A DNA stretch of 7,887 nucleotides. Origin: Eubacterium sp. (GTDB lineage: Bacteria > Bacillota > Clostridia > Lachnospirales > Lachnospiraceae). The translations under genes and the position numbers were made by a program. A model generated the notes under the pieces. That model saw only the letters and a program-made list of their open reading frames with translations. It did not search any database and was not told where the DNA came from. Positions 1 through 6,807 of this stretch are shown one piece after another. The stretch's first letter is position 1. Every line of letters begins with the position of its first letter. The stretch is taken from NCBI GenBank assembly GCA_024681495.1, contig JAILAS010000165.1, positions 1-7,887 on the forward strand. The letters run 5' to 3'.

Positions 1-1011
1 GCCCTGGAAGAAGAGATTCTCGAAAACAGCATAGAGGACGACACTGCGGCGGTCGAAGCTTCCGCGGAACCCGCGGAGGAGACCCCCAAAAAGGGATGGT
101 TCGCGCGCCTTAAGAGTGGCCTCAACAAGACCAGGGACAACCTCGTCTACGGTCTGGAGTCCGTGTTCGGCGGATACAGCGCCATTGACGACGATTTCTA
201 CGACGACATCGAGGAAATCCTCATCACCGGCGATATGGGCGTGGTCACCACGGAAAACATTCTCGACGACCTCAGGGATAAGGTAAAGGAGCTCCACTTA
301 AAGGAGCCGTCGGAATGCCGCCAGGTGCTCATCGATTCCATCATCGAGCAGATGGGGACGGCCGATGCCGACTACGTATTCGAAAACGAAAAGTCCGTAA
401 TCCTCGTGACCGGAGTTAACGGTGTGGGTAAGACCACCACCATCGGAAAGCTGGCCGCGAAGCTCCACGCGTCGGGCAGGAAGGTAGTGCTCGCAGCGGG
501 CGACACCTTCAGGGCCGCGGCCGCAGAGCAGCTTCAGGTGTGGGCGCAGAGGTCCGGTGCCGAGCTTATATCGGGTGCCGAGGGCGCAGACCCTGCATCC
601 GTGGTATACGATGCCTGCCAGGCGGCGAAGGCCAGGGGCGCGGACGTTCTCATCGTCGATACGGCCGGAAGGCTTCACAATAAGAAAAACCTCATGGACG
701 AGCTCGGAAAGATTTCCAGGATCCTCGACAAGGAGCTCCCCGAATTCCACAGGGAGAGTCTCGTCGTAGTGGATGCCGCCACGGGACAGAACGCGCTTAA
801 CCAGGCGAAGGAGTTCTCTGAGGTGGCGGATGTTACCGGAGTGGTCCTCACCAAGATGGACGGCTCGGCGAAGGGCGGCATTGCGGTTGCCATACAGGCG
901 CAGCTCTCCATCCCCGTCAAGTACATCGGCGTCGGCGAGTCCACCGAGGATCTCCAGAAGTTCGATTCGAAGAGCTTTGTAGAGGCGTTGTTTGATACGA
1001 AGGAGAATTAA
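1..1011 (+). CDS. ftsY: Signal recognition particle receptor FtsY (5' truncated by window)
   Basis: FtsY is the SRP receptor GTPase. At the membrane it docks Ffh-bound ribosomes carrying nascent membrane proteins, and the two GTPases hydrolyse GTP reciprocally to hand the chain to SecYEG. The frame is open from base 1, so the true start lies upstream; the GTG at 163 is an internal valine. The first ~30 visible residues are acidic (the variable A domain), followed by KKGWFARLKSGLNKTRDNL, the typical start of the N domain. The G domain shows the P-loop GVNGVGKT (412-435), DTFRAAA, DTAGR (658-672) and TKMD (850-861) followed by GSAKGG. The C-terminal KYIGVGE...DLQKFD is typical of FtsY and separates it from Ffh, as does the missing methionine-rich M domain. 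The stop is 3 bases before ispF, so the two are probably cotranscribed. In many Firmicutes ftsY follows rnc and smc, which would lie to the left of this window. Confidence 0.97.
   Translation, partial: ALEEEILENSIEDDTAAVEASAEPAEETPKKGWFARLKSGLNKTRDNLVYGLESVFGGYSAIDDDFYDDIEEILITGDMGVVTTENILDDLRDKVKELHLKEPSECRQVLIDSIIEQMGTADADYVFENEKSVILVTGVNGVGKTTTIGKLAAKLHASGRKVVLAAGDTFRAAAAEQLQVWAQRSGAELISGAEGADPASVVYDACQAAKARGADVLIVDTAGRLHNKKNLMDELGKISRILDKELPEFHRESLVVVDAATGQNALNQAKEFSEVADVTGVVLTKMDGSAKGGIAVAIQAQLSIPVKYIGVGESTEDLQKFDSKSFVEALFDTKEN
1001..1005 (+). promoter_or_regulatory. Shine-Dalgarno site for ispF
   Basis: AGGAG lies inside the last codons of ftsY, 9 bases before the TTG at 1015. It supports TTG as the ispF start, because the next candidates (GTG 1021, ATG 1027) would cut into the conserved N-terminal beta strand. 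Confidence 0.7.
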
Positions 1012-1014
1012 ATC

Positions 1015-1491
1015 TTGCGAGTGGGAATGGGTTACGATGTCCATAGACTGGCATCGGGAAGAAAGCTTATAATAGGTGGTGTGGATATTCCATACGAGAA
1101 GGGCCTTTTGGGGCACTCCGACGCCGACGTTCTGCTTCACGCCGTAATGGACGCGATGCTCGGCGCCTGCGCCCTCGGAGACATAGGTCTCCACTTCCCC
1201 GACACTGATAAGGAGTGGGAGGGTGCCTCCAGCATGGACCTTCTCCGGAGGACGGCCGCATTGGTTGCCGAGGCGGGATTCGAGGTGTGCAACATCGACG
1301 CCACCATCATCGCCCAGGCGCCGAAGATGAGGCCGCACATAGATAAGATGAGGGAGAATATCGCCGGGGCCATTGGGGTTGACATAAAACAGGTCAATGT
1401 AAAGGCCACCACGGAGGAGCACCTGGGCTTCACGGGTGCCGGCGAGGGTATCAGTTCCCAGGCTGTCTGCCTGGTTACAGAAAGGGTGTGA
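1015..1491 (+). CDS. ispF: 2-C-methyl-D-erythritol 2,4-cyclodiphosphate synthase
   Basis: IspF cyclises CDP-ME 2-phosphate to 2-C-methyl-D-erythritol 2,4-cyclodiphosphate with release of CMP, in the cytosolic MEP pathway to isoprenoids. The product is 158 residues, the usual family length, and the enzyme is normally a homotrimer. The metal-ligand pattern is complete: D8 and H10 in GYDVHR and H42 in the LLHAVMDA segment. GHSDADV (33-39), GDIGLHFPD (55-63), the IDATIIAQAPK segment and the C-terminal KATTEEHLGFTGAGEGI are all as expected. The start is TTG, chosen because MRVGMGYDVH matches the family N-terminus and AGGAG lies 9 bases upstream. ispD, its usual partner or fusion partner, is not in the window. 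The gene begins 3 bases after ftsY and ends 7 bases before glpK. Confidence 0.97.
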   Translation: MRVGMGYDVHRLASGRKLIIGGVDIPYEKGLLGHSDADVLLHAVMDAMLGACALGDIGLHFPDTDKEWEGASSMDLLRRTAALVAEAGFEVCNIDATIIAQAPKMRPHIDKMRENIAGAIGVDIKQVNVKATTEEHLGFTGAGEGISSQAVCLVTERV

Positions 1492-1498
1492 TTTCGGT

Positions 1499-2998
1499 AT
1501 GCAAAGATACGTAATGGCACTGGATCAGGGAACCACCAGTTCGCGATGTATCCTTTTCGACGAGAAGGGGCAGATCGTGAGCATGGCCCAGAGGGAGTTC
1601 ACCCAGATATATCCCAACCCGGGCTGGGTGGAGCACGACCCCATGGAGATATGGTCATCGCAGTGTTCGGTGGCAGTCGAGGCCATAGCGCAGAAGGGCC
1701 TTACTCCGGACCAGATTGCTGCTATAGGCATTACCAACCAGAGGGAGACCACCATCGTCTGGGACAGGGAGACCGGCAAGCCCATATACAACGCCATCGT
1801 ATGGCAGTGCCGAAGGACCGCCGACATGATAGACGAGATGATCGACGCGGGGCTTTCGGACTACGTCAAGGAGACCACCGGATTGATCCCCGATGCGTAT
1901 TTTTCCGCATCCAAGATTGCCTGGATACTCGACAATGTGGAGGGCGCCAGGGACAGGGCCAAGCGCGGCGAGCTCGCGTTCGGAACAGTAGACACCTGGC
2001 TCATCTGGAATCTCACCGGCGGCGCTTCACATAAGACTGACTACACGAACGCATCGAGGACGATGCTCTTCGACATACATAAGCTTCAGTGGGACAGGAA
2101 GATCCTCGACTACTTCGACATCCCCGAGTCCATGCTCCCCGAGGTTACGTCCTCGAGCAGCGACTTCGGCGAGACGCTCGAGATGATATTCGGAAGGAAG
2201 ATGCCCATTACCGGAGTGGCGGGAGACCAGCAGGCTGCGCTCTTCGGACAGTGCGGCTTCGAGAAGGGCGACGTCAAGAACACCTACGGGACGGGCTGCT
2301 TTTTGCTCATGAACACCGGCAAGGAGGCGGTGGCCTCGGAACACGGCCTGCTCACCACGATTGGCGCGAGCATTGACGGTGAGGTCGACTACGTTCTGGA
2401 GGGGTCTGTATTTATCGGCGGAGCAGTGGTACAATGGCTTCGCGACGGGCTGAAGATGGTTGAGTCGGCCTCTGAAACGCAGAAGATTGCCGAGGAGGCC
2501 GGGGACACGCAGGGCGTTTACCTGGTGCCTTCGTTCGCGGGCATGGGCGCTCCGTACTGGAACATGGACGCCCGGGGCACCATCGTCGGCATAACGCGCG
2601 GCTTCGAGAAGCGCCACTTCGTGAGGGCGGCCCTCGAGTCCATAGCGTATCAGGTCAACGACGTAATAAAGGCGATGCAGGACGACGTCGGAGTCAGGCT
2701 GAGGCTCCTTCGCGTGGACGGCGGCGCGAGCGCCAATGAGTTCCTCATGCAGTTCGAGGCGGACATACTCGGCACGAGCGTCCTTCGCCCCAAGTGCATC
2801 GAGACCACGGCACTGGGTGCCGCATACCTGGCGGGACTCCGCGTAGGATACTGGAAGGATTTGCAGGAGATAAAGGACAACTGGCAGCTCGACACCACCT
2901 TTATCCCCAGGATGGACAGAAGTGAGGCTCACAAGCTCATCAGAGGCTGGGACAAGGCCGTAAGATGCGCGATAAGCTGGGCCGGTGACGAAGAATAG
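1499..2998 (+). CDS. glpK: Glycerol kinase
   Basis: GlpK is a cytosolic kinase that phosphorylates glycerol with ATP to glycerol 3-phosphate, feeding glycolysis and phospholipid synthesis. The 499-residue product belongs to the FGGY family and matches glycerol kinase end to end: ALDQGTTSSR (D9 in the phosphate-1 loop), PGWVEHDP, ITNQRETT, IVWQCRR, YTNASRTMLF, the catalytic-base motif AGDQQAALFGQ (D243), NTYGTGCF, and the C-terminal RVDGGA and TTALGAAYLAGL. The frame is open further upstream, but the ATG at 1499 gives the usual short lead before ALDQG. A weak AAAGGG (1481-1486) lies 12 bases before it. The histidine that PTS HPr phosphorylates in Firmicutes GlpK (YHFFG segment) is not present; that stretch reads LEMIFG, with M229 at the aligned position. 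The gene sits between ispF and cysS without glpF, glpD or glpO. Other FGGY kinases (xylulose, gluconate) are unlikely given the near-continuous match. Confidence 0.96.
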   Translation: MQRYVMALDQGTTSSRCILFDEKGQIVSMAQREFTQIYPNPGWVEHDPMEIWSSQCSVAVEAIAQKGLTPDQIAAIGITNQRETTIVWDRETGKPIYNAIVWQCRRTADMIDEMIDAGLSDYVKETTGLIPDAYFSASKIAWILDNVEGARDRAKRGELAFGTVDTWLIWNLTGGASHKTDYTNASRTMLFDIHKLQWDRKILDYFDIPESMLPEVTSSSSDFGETLEMIFGRKMPITGVAGDQQAALFGQCGFEKGDVKNTYGTGCFLLMNTGKEAVASEHGLLTTIGASIDGEVDYVLEGSVFIGGAVVQWLRDGLKMVESASETQKIAEEAGDTQGVYLVPSFAGMGAPYWNMDARGTIVGITRGFEKRHFVRAALESIAYQVNDVIKAMQDDVGVRLRLLRVDGGASANEFLMQFEADILGTSVLRPKCIETTALGAAYLAGLRVGYWKDLQEIKDNWQLDTTFIPRMDRSEAHKLIRGWDKAVRCAISWAGDEE

Positions 2999-3016
2999 AA
3001 AATAGGACATTGAGCA

Positions 3017-4423
3017 ATGAAAATTTTTAACACATTATCGAGAAGCAAAGAGGACTTTAAGCCCATTGAGGAAAACAAGGTCAGCATGTACGTGTGCGGC
3101 CCCACGGTCTATAACTACATCCACATCGGAAACGCCAGGCCGATGATTGTCTTCGACACGGTGCGCCGCTACTTCATGTACAAGGGCTACGACGTCAACT
3201 ACGTGTCGAACTTCACCGACGTGGACGATAAGATCATTAAGGCCGCCAATGAGGAGGGCACCACTTCGGACGAGATCTCCGGCAGGTACATCGATGAGTG
3301 TAAGAAGGACATGGAGTCTTTGAACATCATGCCCGCCACCACCCATCCTCTGGCTACGAACGAGATCGACGGCATGATCCACATGATTGAGACGCTTGTC
3401 GAGAAGGGATACGCATACAGGGCCGGGGATGGTACGGTTTACTTCCGCACCAGGAAGTTTGCGCCCTACGGAAAGCTCTCGCATAAGAACCTCGATGACC
3501 TCGAGGCCGGTCACAGGGACATAAAGGTTACGGGAGACCTGAAGGAAGATCCCCTCGACTTCGTTCTCTGGAAGCCCAAGAAGGAAGGAGAGCCTTTCTG
3601 GGAGTCGCCCAGGTGCGACGGCAGGCCGGGCTGGCACATCGAGTGCTCGGTAATGGCCAAGAGGTATCTGGGAGACACCATTGACATCCACGCGGGCGGA
3701 GAGGATCTCATCTTCCCGCATCACGAGAACGAGATCGCGCAGTCGGAGGCCGCCAATGGCGCCGAGTTCGCGCGCTACTGGATGCACAACGGCTTCCTTA
3801 ACATAGACAACCGCAAGATGAGCAAGTCCCTCGGGAACTTCTTCACTGTAAGGGAGATCCTCGACAAGTACGACGGTCAGGTGCTTCGATTCTTCATGCT
3901 CAGCGCTCACTACAGGAGCCCGCTCAACTTCAGCGCGGACCTCATGGAGGCGGCGAAGAGCGGATTCGAGCGCATTGTTACCGCGGCCGAGACTCTTTCC
4001 GACAGGATTGAGAACGGAGCCGAGGGAGTCATGTCATCCGAGGAGGCGGATCTCCTCGAGCAGGCCGATCGCTACAGGGTGAAGTTCGAAGAGGCCATGG
4101 AGGACGACTTTAACACCGCCGACGCGGTTTCCGCCGTATTCGAGCTCGTCAAGTTCATTAACAGCAACACCACGGGCGAGCACATGAAGGCATACCTTCA
4201 GGGGTTGGCAGAGCTCATGGACTCCCTCACCGACGTGCTGGGACTTAAGACCCGCCGCGCCAAGGAGCTCCTCGATTCCGAGGTGGAAGACCTCATTGCG
4301 CAGCGCACCGCGGCTCGTAAGAACAAGGACTTCGCTCGCGCCGATGAGATCAGGGATCAGCTTATCGATATGGGCATTGCCTTAGAGGATACGAGAGAGG
4401 GAGTTAAATGGAAAAGGATTTAA
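3017..4423 (+). CDS. cysS: Cysteinyl-tRNA synthetase
   Basis: CysS is a class I aminoacyl-tRNA synthetase that activates cysteine with ATP and charges tRNA-Cys in the cytosol. The 468-residue protein has the normal bacterial length. MYVCGPTVYNYIHIGNARP carries the HIGH-type signature as HIGN (36-39), common in this family, and the KMSKS loop is at 267-271. The four zinc ligands that read cysteine are visible: C27, C210 in GWHIECSVM, H235 in FPHHENE and E239. The C-terminal half holds the helical anticodon-binding region and ends in the usual ADEIRDQL...G(I/V)xLEDTxxGxxWK pattern. AGGA at 3004-3007, 9 bases before the ATG, supports the start. The 3' end overlaps mrnC by 16 bases, and the cysS-mrnC pairing is conserved in Firmicutes. 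The 18 bases after glpK hold nothing but this ribosome site, so it is likely cotranscribed. Confidence 0.98.
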   Translation: MKIFNTLSRSKEDFKPIEENKVSMYVCGPTVYNYIHIGNARPMIVFDTVRRYFMYKGYDVNYVSNFTDVDDKIIKAANEEGTTSDEISGRYIDECKKDMESLNIMPATTHPLATNEIDGMIHMIETLVEKGYAYRAGDGTVYFRTRKFAPYGKLSHKNLDDLEAGHRDIKVTGDLKEDPLDFVLWKPKKEGEPFWESPRCDGRPGWHIECSVMAKRYLGDTIDIHAGGEDLIFPHHENEIAQSEAANGAEFARYWMHNGFLNIDNRKMSKSLGNFFTVREILDKYDGQVLRFFMLSAHYRSPLNFSADLMEAAKSGFERIVTAAETLSDRIENGAEGVMSSEEADLLEQADRYRVKFEEAMEDDFNTADAVSAVFELVKFINSNTTGEHMKAYLQGLAELMDSLTDVLGLKTRRAKELLDSEVEDLIAQRTAARKNKDFARADEIRDQLIDMGIALEDTREGVKWKRI

Positions 4424-4842
4424 ATTCCCATATCAGAGAAATGTTTGGAATGAAGGAAGTGGATGTACGCCTGTACTCTCCACTTTCTTTGGCCTATATA
4501 GGGGATGCGGTCTATGACCTCATAATCCGCACCCTGGTGGTGGGGCAGGGCAACACCTCGCCCTCTAAGCTTCACAAGAAGACCTCTTCGGTCGTTAAGG
4601 CGCCGAGTCAGGCGAAGACGCTCTTCGCCATAGAGGACCTGCTCACCGAGGAGGAGGAGAAGATAGTTAAGAGGGGGCGGAACGCCAAGTCCTACACGGG
4701 GGCGAAGAACGCTTCTGTCACGGAGTACAGGCTGGCCACGGGCTTCGAGGCTCTTATCGGCTACCTGTACCTTACCGACCGCTTCGACCGCATTGTCGAG
4801 CTGGTACGGGCCGGGCTCGAGGAGATTAAGGATGAGCTTTGA
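4408..4842 (+). CDS. mrnC: Mini-ribonuclease III (MrnC)
   Basis: Mini-III is a dimeric RNase III-type endonuclease without a double-stranded RNA-binding domain. In Bacillus it matures the ends of 23S rRNA. The 144-residue product is a lone RNase III catalytic domain. It shows LAYIGDAVYD with the catalytic aspartate at D33, LHKKTSSVVKAPSQA (55-69), the Mini-III stretch EEEEKIVKRGRNAKS (81-95), and FEALIGYLYL with the second acidic residue at E114. The absence of a C-terminal dsRBD and the RGRNAKS motif separate it from RNase III proper. The ATG at 4408 has AGAGGGAG just upstream (core GGGAG 4399-4403); ATG 4441 is a possible later start but has a weaker ribosome site. It overlaps cysS by 16 bases and sigH by 11, which suggests translational coupling. 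Confidence 0.95.
   Translation: MEKDLNSHIREMFGMKEVDVRLYSPLSLAYIGDAVYDLIIRTLVVGQGNTSPSKLHKKTSSVVKAPSQAKTLFAIEDLLTEEEEKIVKRGRNAKSYTGAKNASVTEYRLATGFEALIGYLYLTDRFDRIVELVRAGLEEIKDEL
4821..4824 (+). promoter_or_regulatory. Shine-Dalgarno site for sigH
   Basis: GGAG lies within the last codons of mrnC, 7 bases before the ATG at 4832. It favours that start over upstream in-frame TTG or GTG codons such as 4793, whose extra N-terminal residues (SSWYGPGSRR) do not resemble SigH. Confidence 0.6.
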
Positions 4843-5422
4843 TAATAACAACGTCTCCGACGAGGAGATGATAGAACTTATAAGAGGCGACTCCGACGAG
4901 GCTATGGACGCCCTCCTCAACAGGTACAGGCCGCTGGTCAGCAAGAAGGCCAACGCCCTGTTCATCATGGGAGGAGAGTCGGAGGACCTTAACCAGGAGG
5001 GGATGATTGGCCTCTATAAGGCCATCAGGGACTATAATCCCGATAGCTCCGCGTCATTTTACACGTTCGCCAGCGTCTGCATATCCAGGCAGATGTATAA
5101 GGCTGTGGAGGCTTCCGCCAGGAAGAAGCACTCGCCGCTGAACAGCTATGTCTCCCTGGAGAATCAGGACGGCAGCGATGAGCCCACGTACCTCTCCGAT
5201 CTGGGCAATTCCGATCCGCAGGAGATGTATGTGGAGCGGGAGAACTACGAGAGGATTGCCCTTTTGGCCAAGGACATCCTGAGCCCGTATGAAAGAAAAG
5301 TGTTAACCCTGTATCTGGAGGGCATGCGCACCTCGGAAATCAGCTCCGTTCTGGAGAAGGAGCCGAAGTCGGTGGACAATGCCATAAGCCGGATACGTTC
5401 TAAGATACAATCGCGACTATAG
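4832..5422 (+). CDS. sigH: RNA polymerase sigma factor SigH (sigma-30 type)
   Basis: SigH is a sigma-70 family factor. In Bacilli and Clostridia it directs transcription at the move to stationary phase and, in spore formers, early sporulation or competence genes. The 196-residue product resembles Bacillus SigH along its length: an N-terminal helix with MIELIRGDSDEAMDALLNRY, region 2 with EDLNQEGMIGLYKAIRDY (51-68) and FYTFASVCISRQMYKAV (76-92), then the SigH-like ARKKHSPLNSYVSL (96-109). A variable linker follows, then region 4 with LSPYERKVLTLYLEGM (150-165) and the helix-turn-helix TSEISSVLEKEPKSVDNAISRIRSKI. The position downstream of cysS-mrnC is the classic sigH locus, although rlmB and yacP, often found in between, are absent. 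Its start overlaps mrnC by 11 bases, and its stop codon overlaps the ribosome site of the next gene. Whether this organism sporulates cannot be read from the window. Confidence 0.93.
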   Translation: MSFDNNNVSDEEMIELIRGDSDEAMDALLNRYRPLVSKKANALFIMGGESEDLNQEGMIGLYKAIRDYNPDSSASFYTFASVCISRQMYKAVEASARKKHSPLNSYVSLENQDGSDEPTYLSDLGNSDPQEMYVERENYERIALLAKDILSPYERKVLTLYLEGMRTSEISSVLEKEPKSVDNAISRIRSKIQSRL

Positions 5423-5425
5423 GAG
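5421..5425 (+). promoter_or_regulatory. Shine-Dalgarno site for the MATE gene, overlapping the sigH stop
   Basis: AGGAG shares two bases with the TAG stop of sigH (5420-5422) and lies 5 bases before the ATG at 5431. This arrangement fits one transcript and translational coupling of sigH with the exporter. Confidence 0.7.
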
Positions 5426-5430
5426 AAATT

Positions 5431-6807
5431 ATGTCAACTAACGAAAACCCGCTGGGCACAAGGCCTGTCAATTCCCTTCTCAAGGAATTCGCCATCCCCA
5501 GCATAATCGCAATGCTGGTCAGCTCGTTATACAACGTGGTGGACCAGTTCTTTATCGGCAGGGCCATAGGAGAGCTCGGCAATGCGGCCACCAACGTGGT
5601 CTACCCGCTCGTTCCCTGTTCCATCGCCATAGCCCTTCTGTTTGGAATCGGAGGAGCCGCATCCTTTAACCTGGCCATGGGAATGGGACGTACTGACAAG
5701 GCGAAGTATTACATTGGAAACGCCGCCACAATGATGTGGATAATAGGCATTATCGTCGGCGTCCTGTGTGAGATTTTCTGCACGCCCATGCTCGAATTCT
5801 TCGGCGCCCCCGATGCCGTAATGGATTACGCCACCGTCTACATGAGAATATGTGCAATAGGATTCCCCTTCCAGGTCGTCGCCGCCGGCTACGCGCATCT
5901 GGTAAGGTCCGACGGTGCACCCTCGTTCTCTATGAAGATGAACCTCACGGGAGCCATCATCAACATCGTGCTCGACGCCCTCTTTATATTCGGCTTCGGA
6001 TGGGGCATGGCGGGAGCGGCAGCGGCTACCGTTATCGGACAGGTGGTTTCAGCCCTCATGGGTGTGGCTTATGTCGCCCGCTTTAAGACCGTGACCATAA
6101 ACAGGGAGGCCTACATCCCCAACAGGGAGGACTGCCTCCGCATAATGAACCTTGGCGCCGCCAATTTCCTCAACCAGATGGCAATGATGCTTCTGGCAAT
6201 CGTATTGAACAAGAGTCTTAGCCACTACGGCGCGCTCTCGAGCTACGGCGATTCCATTCCGCTCGCTATTTCGGGAATATCGCTCAAGTGCATGCAGATC
6301 ATGATGGCGTTCGTAATAGGACTCTCGCAGGGCCTTCAGCCTATCGCCAGCTTCAACTACGGGGCTAAAAAGTACACCAGGGTGAAGGAGGGTGTGATGC
6401 GCACGCTTGCTGCCGGAGCGGTCATCTGCGTGGTTTTCTACCTCCTTTTCGAACTCTTCCCGGGTCAGCTCATCGCACTTTTCGGCGAGGGCTCCGAGGA
6501 GTACTTCGAGTTTGGAATAATCTACATCCGCATATACTACATATTTATGTTTACCTACTTCGTCCAGCCGATCGTGTCGAATTTCTTCTCGACCATCGGA
6601 AAGCCGAAGATGGGAATATTTCTGTCCCTTACCAGGCAGGTGATTTTCTACCTGCCGCTGCTCCTCGTGGTGCCGCTCTTCTTCGGGCTCTACGGCATCC
6701 TCTATGCGCAGGCGGCCACGGACCTTCTCGCATGCCTGGTGAATATCTATATGTTCTACAGGGAGATGAGGCGGCCCGAATATGCCGCGGATTACGCCGG
6801 GGCGTAG
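5431..6807 (+). CDS. MATE family efflux transporter (MepA/DinF-like)
   Basis: This is an inner-membrane antiporter of the multidrug and toxic compound extrusion family, which exports cationic or amphipathic compounds in exchange for sodium or protons. The 458-residue protein has the expected size and about 12 hydrophobic segments in two six-helix halves, split by a charged linker near residues 218-240. Visible family marks are LLKEFAIPSIIAMLVSSLYN followed by DQFFIGR (38-44), FNLAMGMGRTDKA, the IINIVLDALFIFGFGWGMAG segment (about 176-195) and GLSQGLQPIASFNYGA (297-312) in the second half. The LDxxFIFGFGWG signature places it nearer MepA-type clostridial MATE proteins than NorM; the substrate cannot be told. 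It follows sigH by 8 bases in the same apparent operon. No intrinsic terminator is obvious after it. Confidence 0.93.
   Translation: MSTNENPLGTRPVNSLLKEFAIPSIIAMLVSSLYNVVDQFFIGRAIGELGNAATNVVYPLVPCSIAIALLFGIGGAASFNLAMGMGRTDKAKYYIGNAATMMWIIGIIVGVLCEIFCTPMLEFFGAPDAVMDYATVYMRICAIGFPFQVVAAGYAHLVRSDGAPSFSMKMNLTGAIINIVLDALFIFGFGWGMAGAAAATVIGQVVSALMGVAYVARFKTVTINREAYIPNREDCLRIMNLGAANFLNQMAMMLLAIVLNKSLSHYGALSSYGDSIPLAISGISLKCMQIMMAFVIGLSQGLQPIASFNYGAKKYTRVKEGVMRTLAAGAVICVVFYLLFELFPGQLIALFGEGSEEYFEFGIIYIRIYYIFMFTYFVQPIVSNFFSTIGKPKMGIFLSLTRQVIFYLPLLLVVPLFFGLYGILYAQAATDLLACLVNIYMFYREMRRPEYAADYAGA

Noticed and set aside
36..39. HIGN instead of HIGH in CysS (residue positions in the protein) as an active-site change
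   Set aside because: HIGN is a common form in cysteinyl-tRNA synthetases, and the zinc ligands and KMSKS are intact.
163..165. GTG as the ftsY start
   Set aside because: The frame is open to base 1 and the upstream residues match the FtsY N domain, so this is an internal valine.
298..1422. Long minus-strand open frame of 374 codons across ftsY and ispF
   Set aside because: It lies opposite two certain genes and spans their junction. Its translation has no recognisable domain, and strong third-position GC bias readily opens such antisense frames.
1436..1498. Longer glpK start overlapping ispF
   Set aside because: The extra 21 residues do not resemble any GlpK N-terminus, and the ATG at 1499 gives the normal lead before ALDQGTTS.
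2027..3010. Minus-strand open frame of 327 codons opposite glpK
   Set aside because: It is a shadow of glpK with no family resemblance and no ribosome site of note; codon bias explains it.
3035..3910. Minus-strand open frame of 291 codons opposite cysS
   Set aside because: It is a shadow of cysS with low-complexity V/L/D/H-rich translation and no domain seen.
5406..5411. TACAAT as a -10 box for a separate MATE promoter
   Set aside because: No -35-like hexamer lies 15-19 bases upstream, and the site is inside the end of sigH.
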